Below are positions 1-10,716 of a stretch of DNA of 64,000 nucleotides, in pieces. The DNA is from Magicicada septendecula. Its lineage: Eukaryota; Arthropoda; Insecta; Hemiptera; Cicadidae. The stretch lies in contig CM068372.1 in the NCBI GenBank assembly GCA_034769895.1, forward strand, positions 436,484,958 to 436,548,957, given 5' to 3'. Positions within the stretch are counted from its first letter, which is position 1, and each line of letters opens with the position of its first letter. Under the pieces are notes generated by a model. The model searched no databases and was not told the origin of the DNA. It saw only the letters and a program-made list of their open reading frames with translations. The translations under genes and the position numbers were made by a program.

Positions 1-1176
1 GATCAGTTCAAAGAAGGAAATTAATAAATTCCAACATTTCGCTGCTCAAGACAAAAGGAATTTGTATTATGTTTATATTTTCTGTCAAGGTATCGTATAT
101 ACGAATGTCATACGTTACGTGCATTCATTAAAAAATATATTCCAAGTCCGCGTGTCACTGGTCAGTTCAAAGAAGGAAATTAATAAATTCCAAATTTTCG
201 CTGCTCAAGACATTAGGAATTTGTATTATGTTTATTTTTTCTGTCAAGATATCGTATATACGAATGTCATACGTTACGTGCATTCTTTAAAAAATATATT
301 CCAAGTGCGCGTGTCACTGGTCAGTTCAAAGAAGGAAATTAATAAATTCCAACTTTTCGCTGCTCAAGACATAAAGAATTTGTATTATGTTTATATTTTC
401 TGTCAAGATATCGTATATACGGATGTCATACGTTACGTGCATTCTTTAAAAAATATATTCCAAGTCCGCGTGTCACTGGTCAGTTCAAAGAAGGAAATTA
501 ATAAATTCCAACTTTTCGCTGCTCAAGACATAAGGAATTTGTATTATGTTTATATTTTCTGTCAACATATCGTATATACGGATGTCATACGTTACGTGCA
601 TTCTTTAAAAAATATATTCCAAGTCCGCGTGGCACTGGTCAGTTCAAAGAAGGAAATTAATAAATTCCAAATTTTCGCTGCTCAAGACATAAGGAATTTG
701 TATTATGTTTATGTTTTCTGTCAAGATATCGTATATACGAATGTCATACGTTACGTGCAATCATTAAAAAATATATTCCAAGTCCGCGTGTCACTGGTCA
801 GTTCAAAGAAGGAAATTAAGAAATTCCAAATTTTCGCTGCTCAAGACATAAGGAATTTGTATTATGTTTATATTTTCTGTCAAGATATCGTATATACGGA
901 TGTCATACGTTACGTGCATTCTTTAAAAAATATATTCCAAGTCCACGTGTCACTTATCAGTTCAAAGAAAGAAATTAATAAATTCCAAATTTTCGCTGGT
1001 CAAGACATAAGGAATTTGTATTATGTTTATATTTTTTTTTGTCAAGATATCGTATATACGAATGTCATACGTTACGTGCATCCTTTAAAAAATATATTCC
1101 AAGTCTGCGTGTCACTGGTCAGTTCAAAGAAGGAAATTAAAAAATTCCAACTTTTCGCTGCTCAGACATAAAGAAG
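1..1176 (+). repeat. Unit U0: partial higher-order unit at the left edge (about 7.4 monomers)
   Basis: This holds the tail of a higher-order unit that begins outside the window. It starts inside the marker monomer with GACAAAAGG (bases 51-58), then the TCAAGGTATC monomer, the TTTATTTTTTCTG monomer, a plain one, a hybrid one carrying CAACAT together with GTGGCACTGG, the TTTATGTTTTCTG monomer, the CACTTATCAG monomer, and the 162-bp T-run monomer near 1,031. It ends with the 158-bp CTCAGACATAAAGAAG form. The order matches the ends of U2, U3 and U4 except for the hybrid. Private changes include GATCAG at the first bases and CATCCTT near 1,080. Confidence 0.85.
944..949. other. CACGTG hexamer created in a subset of monomers
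   Basis: Most monomers read GTCCGCGTG here. A recurrent G-to-A variant gives GTCCACGTG, which contains the palindromic E-box core CACGTG. It is carried by several monomer types spread through the window. It may simply be CpG decay; I see nothing else that resembles a promoter. Confidence 0.5.
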
Positions 1177-1997
1177 TTGTATTATGTTTATATTTTCTGT
1201 CAAGATATCGTATATACGGATGTCATACGTTACGTGGATTCTTTAAAAAATATATTCCAAGTCCGCGTGTCACTGGTCAGTTCAAAGAAGGAAATTAATA
1301 AATTCCAACTTTTCGCTGCTCAAAACATAAGGAATTTGTATTATGTTTTTATATTTTCTGTCAACATATCGTATATACGGATGTCATACGTTACGTGCAT
1401 TCATTAAAAAATATATTCCAAGTCCGCGTGTCACTGGTCAGTTCAAAGAAGGAAATTAATAAATTCCAACTCTTCACTACTCAAGACATAAGGAATTTGT
1501 ATTATGTTTATATTTTCTGTCAAGATATCGTATATACGGATGTCATACGTTACGTGCATTCTTTAAAAAATATATTCAAAGTCCGCGTGTCACTGGTCAG
1601 TTCAAAGAAGGAAATTAATTTATTCCAAATTTCGCTGCTCAAGACATAAGGAATTTGTATTATGTTTATATTTTCTGTAAAGATATCGTATATACGAATG
1701 TCATACGTTACGTGCATTCATTAAAAAATATATTCCAAGTCCGCGTGTCACTGGTCAGTTCAAAGAAGGAAATTAATCAATTCCAACTTTTCGCTGCTCA
1801 AGACATAAGGAATTTGTATTATGTTTATATTTTCTGTCAAGATATCGTATATACGGATGTCATACGTTACGTGCATTCTTTAAAAAATATATTCCAAGTC
1901 CACGTGTCACTGGTCAGTTCAAAGAAAGAAATTAAAAAATTCCAACATTTCGCTGCTCAAGAAATAAGGAATTTGTATTATGTTTATATTTTCTGTC

Positions 1998-2007
1998 ACG
2001 ATATCGT
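1998..2007. other. Alternative 10-bp dyad ACGATATCGT in one monomer type
   Basis: In the monomer type reading GTCACGATATCGTATATAGG, the usual dyad is broken (ATAGGG replaces ATACGG), while ACGATATCGT, centred on the EcoRV site, has become a perfect palindrome. This type occurs 11 times, near 2.0, 11.5, 16.5, 17.3, 22.2, 28.9, 33.8, 40.2, 48.7, 58.9 and 62.3 kb. Three related copies (near 25.4, 36.7 and 51.9 kb) have the broken dyad but not the new one. Confidence 0.75.
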
Positions 2008-3343
2008 ATATAGGGATGTCATACGTTACGTGCATTCTTTAAAAAATATATTCCAAGTCCGCGTGTCACTGGTAAGTTCAAAGAAAGAAATTAATAAATT
2101 CCAACTTTTCTCTGCTCAAGACATAAGGAATTTGTATTATGTTTATATTTTCTGTCAAGATATCGTATATACGGATGTCATACGTTACGTGCATTCATTA
2201 AAAAATATATTCCAAATCCGCGTGTCACTGGTAAGTTCAAAGAAGAAAATTAATAAATTCCAAATTTTCGCTGCTCAAGACATAAGGAATTTGTATTAAG
2301 TTTATATTTTCTGTCAAGATATCGTATATACGGATGTCATACGTTACGTGCATTCTTTAAAAAATATATTCCAAGTCCGCGTGTCACTGGTCAGTTCAAA
2401 GAAGGAAATTAGTAAATTCCAAATTTCGCTGCTCAAGACATAAGGAATTTGTATTATGTTTATATTTTCTGTCAAGATATCGTATATACGAATGTCATAC
2501 GTTACGTGGATTCATTAAAAAATATATTCCAAGTCCGCGTGTCACTGGTCAGTTCAAAGAAGGAAATGAACAAATTCCAACTTTTCGCTGCTCAAGACAT
2601 AAGGAATTTGTATTAAGTTTATATTTTCTGTCAAGATATCGTATATACGAATGTCATACGTTACGTGCATTCATTAAAAAATATATTCCAAGTCCGCGTG
2701 TCACTGGTCAGTTCAAAGAAGGAAATTAATCAATTCCAACTTTTCGCTGCTCAAGACATAAGGAATTTGTATTATGTTTATATTTTCTGTCAAGATATCG
2801 TATATACGGATGTCATACGTTACGTGCATTCTTTAAAAAATATATTACAAGTCCACGTGTCACTGGTCAGTTCAAAGAAAGAAATTAAAAAATTCCAACA
2901 TTTCGCTGCTCAAGACATAAGCAATTTGTATTATGTTTATATTTTCTGTCAAGATATCGTATATACGAATGTCATACGTTACGTGCATTCTTTAAAAAAT
3001 ATATTCCAAGTCTGCTTGTCACTGGTCAGTTCAAAGAAGGAAATTAAAAAATTCCAACTTTTAGCTGCTCAAGACATTAGGAATTTGTATTAAGTTTATA
3101 TTTTCTGTCAAGATATCGTATATACGGAAGTCATACGTTACGTGCATTCTTTAAAAAATATATTCCAAGTCCGCGTGTCACTGGTCAGTTCAAAGAAGGA
3201 AATTAATAAATTCCAACTTTTCGCTGCTCAAGACATAAAGAATTTGTATTATGTTTATATTTTCTGTCAAGATATCGTATATACGGATGTCATACGTTAC
3301 GTGGATTCTTTAAAAAATATATTCCAAGTCCGCGTGTCACTGG

Positions 3344-3502
3344 TCAGTTCAAAGAAGGAAATTAATAAATTCCAACTTTTCGCTGCTCAAGACATAAGGA
3401 ATTTGTATTATGTTTATATTTTCTGTCAACATATCGTATATACGGATGTCATACGTTACGTGCATTCTTTAAAAAATATATTCCAAGTCCGCGTGTCACT
3501 GG
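3344..3502 (+). repeat. Reference monomer, close to the 159-bp consensus
   Basis: This copy differs from my hand-built consensus only at CAACAT (usual CAAGAT). It shows the layout shared by all monomers: a purine-rich start (TTCAAAGAAGGAAATT), a CpG-bearing block (TTCGCTGCTCAAGAC), a T-rich block (TTTATATTTTCTG), an EcoRV site in most copies (GATATC, lost in this one), the dyad CGTATATACG, the tandem pentamers TACGT-TACGT, an A6 tract (TTAAAAAATATATT) and a CpG pair (GTCCGCG). GC is about 33% and there are seven CpGs. The length is close to a nucleosome core plus a very short linker. No CENP-B-type box is present. Confidence 0.95.
3435..3444. other. Perfect 10-bp dyad CGTATATACG, present in most monomers
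   Basis: CGTATATACG equals its own reverse complement and recurs once per monomer in nearly all copies. In monomers reading ACGAATG instead of ACGGATG just after it, the palindrome grows to 12 bp (TCGTATATACGA). Short dyads are common in centromeric satellites that lack a CENP-B box; a role here is inferred only. Confidence 0.8.
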
Positions 3503-5109
3503 TCAGTTCAAAGAAGGAAATTAAGAAATTCCAACTTTTCGCTGCTCAAGACATAAGGAATTTGTATTATGTTTATATTTTCTGTCAAGATATCGTATAT
3601 ACGGATGTCATACGTTACGTGCATTCTTTAAAAAATATATTCCAAGTCCACGTGTCACTTATCAGTTCAAAGAAAGAAATTAATAAATTCCAAATTTTCG
3701 CTGGTCAAGACATAAGGAATTTGTATTATGTTTATATTTTTTTTTGTCAAGATATCGTATATACGAATGTCATACGTTACGTGCATTCTTTAAAAAATAT
3801 ATTCCAAGTCTGCGTGTCACTGGTCAGTTCAAAGAAGGAAATTAAAAAATTCCAACTTTTCGCTGCTCAAGACATTAGGAATTTGTATTAAGTTTATATT
3901 TTCTGTCAAGATATCGTATATACGGATGTCATACGTTACGTGCATTCTTTAAAAAATATATTCCAAGTCCGCGTGTCACTGGTCAGTTCAAAGAAGGAAA
4001 TTAATAAATTCCAACTTTTCGCTGCTCAGACATAAAGAATTTGTATTATGTTTATATTTTCTGTCAAGATATCGTATATACGGATGTCATACGTTACGTG
4101 GATTCTTTAAAAAATATATTCCAAGTCCGCGTGTCACTGGTCAGTTCAAAGAAGGAAATTAATAAATTCCAACTTTTCGCTGCTCAAAACATAAGGAATT
4201 TGTATTATGTTTTTATATTTTCTGTCAACATATCGTATATACGGATGTCATACGTTACGTGCATTCATTAAAAAATATATTCCAAGTCCGCGTGTCACTG
4301 GTCAGTTCAAAGAAGGAAATTAATAAATTCCAACTCTTCACTACTCAAGACATAAGGAATTTGTATTATGTTTATATTTTCTGTCAAGATATCGTATATA
4401 CGGATGTCATACGTTACGTGCATTCTTTAAAAAATATATTCAAAGTCCGCGTGTCACTGGTCAGTTCAAAGAAGGAAATTAATTTATTCCAAATTTCGCT
4501 GCTCAAGACATAAGGAATTTGTATTATGTTTATATTTTCTGTAAAGATATCGTATATACGAATGTCATACGTTACGTGCATTCATTAAAAAATATATTCC
4601 AAGTCCGCGTGTCACTGGTCAGTTCAAAGAAGGAAATTAATAAATTCGAGCTTTTCGCTGCTCAAGACATACGGAATTTGTATTAAGTTTATATTTTCTG
4701 TCAAGATATCGTATATACGGATGTCATACGTTACGTGCATTCTTTAAAAAATATATTCCAAGTCCGCGTGTCACTGGTCAGTTCAAAGAAGGAAATTAAT
4801 AAATTCCAAATTTCGCTGCTCAAGACATAAGGAATTTGTATTATGTTTATATTTTCTGTCAAGATATCGTATATACGGATGTCATACGTTACGTGCATTC
4901 TTTAAAAAATATATTCCAAGTCCGCGTGTCACTGGTAAGTTCAAAGAAAGAAATTAATAAATTCCAACTTTTCGCTGCTCAAGACATAAGGAATTTGTAT
5001 TATGTTTATATTTTCTGTCAAGATATCGTATATACGGATGTCATACGTTACGTGCATTCATTAAAAAATATATTCCAAGTCCGCGTGTCACTGGTAAGTT
5101 CAAAGAAGA

Positions 5110-6593
5110 AAATTAATAAATTCCAAATTTTCGCTGCTCAAGACATAAGGAATTTGTATTAAGTTTATATTTTCTGTCAAGATATCGTATATACGGATGT
5201 CATACGTTACGTGCATTCTTTAAAAAATATATTCCAAGTCCGCGTGTCACTGGTCAGTTCAAAGAAGGAAATTAGTAAATTCCAACTTTTCGCTGCTCAA
5301 GACATAAGGAATTTGTATTATGTTTATATTTTCTGTCAAGATATCGTATATACGAATGTCATACGTTACGTGGATTCATTAAAAAATATATTCCAAGTCC
5401 GCGTGTCACTGGTCAGTTCAAAGAAGGAAATGAACAAATTCCAACTTTTCGCTGCTCAAGACATAAGGAATTTGTATTAAGTTTATATTTTCTGTCAAGA
5501 TATCGTATATACGAATGTCATACGTTACGTGCATTCATTAAAAAATATATTCCAAGTCCGCGTGTCACTGGTCAGTTCAAAGAAGGAAATTAATCAATTC
5601 CAACTTTTCGCTGCTCAAGACATAAGGAATTTGTATTATGTTTATATTTTCTGTCAAGATATCGTATATACGGATGTCATATGTTACGTGCATTCTTTAA
5701 AAAATATATTCCAAGTCCACGTGTCACTGGTCAGTTCAAAGAAAAAAATTAAAAAATTCCAACATTTCGCTGCTCAAGACATAAGGAATTTGTATTATGT
5801 TTATATTTTCTGTCAAGATATCGTATATACGAATGTCATACGTTACGTGCATTCTTTAAAAAATATATTCCAAGTCCGCGTGTCACTGGTCAGTTCAAAG
5901 AAGGAAATTAATAAATTCCAACTTTTCGCTGCTCAAGACATAAGGAATTTGTATTATGTTTATATTTTCTGTCAACATATCATATATACGGATGTCATAC
6001 GTTACGTGCATTCATTAAAAAATATATTCCAAGTCCGCGTGTGACTGGTCAGTTCAAAGAAGGAAATTAATAAATTCCAAATTTTCGCTGCTCAAGACAT
6101 AAGGAATTTGTATTAAGTTTATATTTTCTGTCAAGATATCGTATATACGGATGTCATACGTTACGTGCATTCTTTAAAAAATATATTCCAAGTCCGCGTG
6201 TCACTGGTCAGTTCAAAGAAGGAAATTAGTAAATTCCAACTTTTCGCTGCTCAAGACATAAGGAATTTGTATTATGTTTATATTTTCTGTCAAGATATCG
6301 TATATACGAATGTCATACGTTACGTGGATTCATTAAAAAATATATTCCAAGTCCGCGTGTCACTGGTCAGTTCAAAGAAGGAAATGAACAAATTCCAACT
6401 TTTCGCTGCTCAAGACATAAGGAATTTGTATTAAGTTTATATTTCCTGTCAAGATATCGTATATACGAATGTCATACGTTACGTGCATTCATTAAAAAAT
6501 ATATTCCAAGTCCGCGTGTCACTGGTCAGTTCAAAGAAGGAAATTAATCAATTCCAACTTTTCGCTGCTCAAGACATAAGGAATTTGTATTAA
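5110..6593 (+). repeat. Six-monomer local duplication inside U2 (954-bp offset)
   Basis: The monomers carrying AATTAGTAAATTCC, then GAAATGAACAAATTCC, then AATTAATCAATTCC occur at about 5.2-5.6 kb and again in the same order at about 6.2-6.6 kb, 954 bp (6 x 159) apart. The same pair is present in U14 at the 49,613-bp offset, so this duplication predates the split of U2 and U14. Borders are approximate. Confidence 0.75.
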
Positions 6594-6665
6594 GTTTATA
6601 TTTTCTGTCAAGATATCGTATATACGGATGTCATACGTTACGTGCATTCTTTAAAAAATATATTC

Positions 6666-8571
6666 AAAGTCCGCGTGTCACTGGTCAGTTCAAAGAAGGA
6701 AATTATTTTATTCCAAATTTCGCTGCTCAAGACATAAGGTATTTGTATTATGTTTATATTTTCTGTCAAGATATCGTATATACGAATGTCATACGTTACG
6801 TGCATTCATTAAAAAATATATTCCAAGTCCGCGTGTCGCTGGTCAGTTCAAAGAAGGAAATTAATAAATTCGAACTTTTCGCTGCTCAAGACATACGGAA
6901 TTTGTATTAAGTTTATATTTTCTGTCAAGATATCGTATATACGGATGTCATACGTTACGTGCATTCTTTAAAAAATATATTGCAAGTCCGCGTGTCACTG
7001 GTCAGTTCAAAGAAAGAAATTAATAAATTCCAACTTTTCGCTGGTCAAGACATAAGGAATTTGTATTATGTTTATATTTTCTGTCAAGATATCGTATATA
7101 CGAATGTCATACGTTACGTGCATTCTTTAAAAAATATATTCCAAGTCCGCCTGTCACTGGTCAATTCAAAGAAGGAAATTAATAAATTCCAACTTTTCAC
7201 TGCTCAAGACATAAGGAATTTGTATTATGTTTATATTTTCTGTCAAGATATCGTATATACGAATGTCATACGTTACGTGCATTCTTTAAAAAATATATTC
7301 CAAGTCCGCGTGTCACTGGTCAGTTCAAAGAAGGAAATTAATAAATTCCAAATTTCGCTGCTCAAGACATAAGGAATTTGTATTATGTTTATATTTTCTG
7401 TCAAGATATCGTATATACGAATGTCATACGTTACGTGCATTCATTAAAAAATATATTCCAAGTCCGCGTGTCACTGGTCAGTTCAAAGAAGGAAATTAAT
7501 AAATTCCAACATTTCGCTGCTCAAGACAAAAGGAATTTGTATTATGTTTATATTTTCTGTCAAGGTATCGTATATACGAATGTCATACGTTACGTGCATT
7601 CATTAAAAAATATATTCCAAGTCCGCGTGTCACTGGTCAGTTCAAAGAAGGAAATTAATAAATTCCAAATTTTCGCTGCTCAAGACATAAGGAATTTGTA
7701 TTATGTTTATTTTTTCTGTCAAGATATCGTATATACGAATGTCATACGTTACGTGCATTCTTTAAAAAATATATTCCAAGTGCGCGTGTCACTGGTCAGT
7801 TCAAAGAAGGAAATTAATAAATTCCAACTTTTCGCTGCTCAAGACATAAAGAATTTGTATTATGTTTATATTTTCTGTCAAGATATCGTATATACGGATG
7901 TCATACGTTACGTGCATTCTTTAAAAAATATATTCCAAGTCCGCGTGTCACTGGTCAGTTCAAAGAAGGAAATTAATAAATTCCAACTTTTCGCTGCTCA
8001 AGACATAAGGAATTTGTATTATGTTTATATTTTCTGTCAACATATCGTATATACGGATGTCATACGTTACGTGCATTCATTAAAAAATATATTCCAAGTC
8101 CGCGTGTGACTGGTCAGTTCAAAGAAGGAAATTAATAAATTCCAACTCTTCGCTGCTCAAGACATAAGGAATTTGTATTATGTTTATATTTTCTGTCAAG
8201 ATATCGTATATACGGATGTCATACGTTACGTGCATTCTTTAAAAAATATATTCCAAGTCCGCGTGGCACTGGTCAGTTCAAAGAAGGAAATTAATAAATT
8301 CCAAATTTTCGCTGCTCAAGACATAAGGAATTTGTATTATGTTTATGTTTTCTGTCAAGATATCGTATATACGAATGTCATACGTTACGTGCAATCATTA
8401 AAAAATATATTCCAAGTCCGCGTGTCACTGGTCAGTTCAAAGAAGGAAATTAAGAAATTCCAACTTTTCGCTGCTCAAGACATAAGGAATTTGTATTATG
8501 TTTATATTTTCTGTCAAGATATCGTATATACGGATGTCATACGTTACGTGCATTCTTTAAAAAATATATTC
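6666..8571 (+). repeat. Twelve-monomer tandem duplication, copy 1 (1906 bp)
   Basis: Every marker from here recurs 1906 bp downstream: GAAATTATTTTATTCC at about 6,700 and 8,606, TGTCGCTGG at about 6,836 and 8,742, ATTGCAAG at about 6,980 and 8,886, and GACAAAAGG at 7,526 and 9,432. The total is 12 x 159 minus 2 because two monomers are 158 bp. The left border is set where copy 1 reads TTCAAAG and copy 2 reads TTCCAAG. Confidence 0.9.
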
Positions 8572-10477
8572 CAAGTCCGCGTGTCACTGGTCAGTTCAAA
8601 GAAGGAAATTATTTTATTCCAAATTTCGCTGCTCAAGACATAAGGTATTTGTATTATGTTTATATTTTCTGTCAAGATATCGTATATACGAATGTCATAC
8701 GTTACGTGCATTCATTAAAAAATATATTCCAAGTCCGCGTGTCGCTGGTCAGTTCAAAGAAGGAAATTAATAAATTCGAACTTTTCGCTGCTCAAGACAT
8801 ACGGAATTTGTATTAAGTTTATATTTTCTGTCAAGATATCGTATATACGGATGTCATACGTTACGTGCATTCTTTAAAAAATATATTGCAAGTCCGCGTG
8901 TCACTGGTCAGTTCAAAGAAAGAAATTAATAAATTCCAACTTTTCGCTGGTCAAGACATAAGGAATTTGTATTATGTTTATATTTTCTGTCAAGATATCG
9001 TATATACGAATGTCATACGTTACGTGCATTCTTTAAAAAATATATTCCAAGTCCGCGTGTCACTGGTCAGTTCAAAGAAGGAAATTAATAAATTCCAACT
9101 TTTCACTGCTCAAGACATAAGGAATTTGTATTATGTTTATATTTTCTGTCAAGATATCGTATATACGAATGTCATACGTTACGTGCATTCTTTAAAAAAT
9201 ATATTCCAAGTCCGCGTGTCACTGGTCAGTTCAAAGAAGGAAATTAATAAATTCCAAATTTCGCTGCTCAAGACATAAGGAATTTGTATTATGTTTATAT
9301 TTTCTGTCAAGATATCGTATATACGAATGTCATACGTTACGTGCATTCATTAAAAAATATATTCCAAGTCCGCGTGTCACTGGTCAGTTCAAAGAAGGAA
9401 ATTAATAAATTCCAACATTTCGCTGCTCAAGACAAAAGGAATTTGTATTATGTTTATATTTTCTGTCAAGGTATCGTATATACGAATGTCATACGTTACG
9501 TGCATTCATTAAAAAATATATTCCAAGTCCGCGTGTCACTGGTCAGTTCAAAGAAGGAAATTAATAAATTCCAAATTTTCGCTGCTCAAGACATAAGGAA
9601 TTTGTATTATGTTTATTTTTTCTGTCAAGATATCGTATATACGAATGTCATACGTTACGTGCATTCTTTAAAAAATATATTCCAAGTGCGCGTGTCACTG
9701 GTCAGTTCAAAGAAGGAAATTAATAAATTCCAACTTTTCGCTGCTCAAGACATAAAGAATTTGTATTATGTTTATATTTTCTGTCAAGATATCGTATATA
9801 CGGATGTCATACGTTACGTGCATTCTTTAAAAAATATATTCCAAGTCCGCGTGTCACTGGTCAGTTCAAAGAAGGAAATTAATAAATTCCAACTTTTCGC
9901 TGCTCAAGACATAAGGAATTTGTATTATGTTTATATTTTCTGTCAACATATCGTATATACGGATGTCATACGTTACGTGCATTCATTAAAAAATATATTC
10001 CAAGTCCGCGTGTGACTGGTCAGTTCAAAGAAGGAAATTAATAAATTCCAACTCTTCGCTGCTCAAGACATAAGGAATTTGTATTATGTTTATATTTTCT
10101 GTCAAGATATCGTATATACGGATGTCATACGTTACGTGCATTCTTTAAAAAATATATTCCAAGTCCGCGTGGCACTGGTCAGTTCAAAGAAGGAAATTAA
10201 TAAATTCCAAATTTTCGCTGCTCAAGACATAAGGAATTTGTATTATGTTTATGTTTTCTGTCAAGATATCGTATATACGAATGTCATACGTTACGTGCAA
10301 TCATTAAAAAATATATTCCAAGTCCGCGTGTCACTGGTCAGTTCAAAGAAGGAAATTAAGAAATTCCAACTTTTCGCTGCTCAAGACATAAGGAATTTGT
10401 ATTATGTTTATATTTTCTGTCAAGATATCGTATATACGGATGTCATACGTTACGTGCATTCTTTAAAAAATATATTC
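8572..10477 (+). repeat. Twelve-monomer tandem duplication, copy 2 (1906 bp)
   Basis: This is the direct downstream copy of 6,666-8,571. It diverges after about 10.48 kb, where it continues into the GTCCACGTG / CACTTATCAG monomer instead of the GAAATTATTTTATTCC monomer. The few differences include CGCCTGTC and GTCAATTC near 7,150-7,165 in copy 1 only. Confidence 0.88.
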
Positions 10478-10716
10478 CAAGTCCACGTGTCACTTATCAG
10501 TTCAAAGAAAGAAATTAATAAATTCCAAATTTTCGCTGGTCAAGACATAAGGAATTTGTATTATGTTTATATTTTTTTTTGTCAAGATATCGTATATACG
10601 AATGTCATACGTTACGTGCATTCTTTAAAAAATATATTCCAAGTCTGCGTGTCACTGGTCAGTTCAAAGAAGGAAATTAAAAAATTCCAACTTTTCGCTG
10701 CTCAGACATAAAGAAG

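Larger units (their letters stand above)
1177..4040 (+). repeat. Unit U1: 18-monomer higher-order unit (2864 bp)
   Basis: It begins with the paired markers, the GTGGATTC monomer and then the 161-bp monomer near 1,341, and ends with a 162-bp monomer near 3,736 plus a plain monomer. Its closest relative is U15 at an offset of 56,928 bp; both carry the rare TTTTCTCTGCTC change (near 2,107 and 59,036). U1 lacks one monomer that U15 has, because two neighbouring types are fused into a hybrid at about 3,469-3,495. Confidence 0.88.
4041..10716 (+). repeat. Unit U2: 42-monomer higher-order unit with internal tandem duplications (6676 bp)
   Basis: This is the longest unit. It starts with the marker pair (161-bp monomer near 4,207), includes a monomer with AATTCGAGC near 4,650, a six-monomer local duplication (about 5.1-6.6 kb) and a twelve-monomer tandem duplication (6,666-10,477), and ends with the 162-bp monomer near 10,570. 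Its first 3.5 kb matches U14 at an offset of exactly 49,613 bp. Removing one copy of the twelve-mer, two further monomers and one T from U2 gives the length of U14. Confidence 0.88.

Noticed and set aside
944-949. E-box (CACGTG) as a regulatory site
   Set aside because: It arises by one change at a CpG in a subset of monomers and has no other promoter feature or gene nearby. I kept it only as a low-confidence motif.
62-1171. Long open reading frame of about 369 codons encoding seven 53-residue repeats, and over a hundred similar ones
   Set aside because: It results from a 159-bp satellite period that is a multiple of three. No ATG start, mostly amino-acid changing variation, frame-shifting monomer lengths and scattered stops show no coding constraint.
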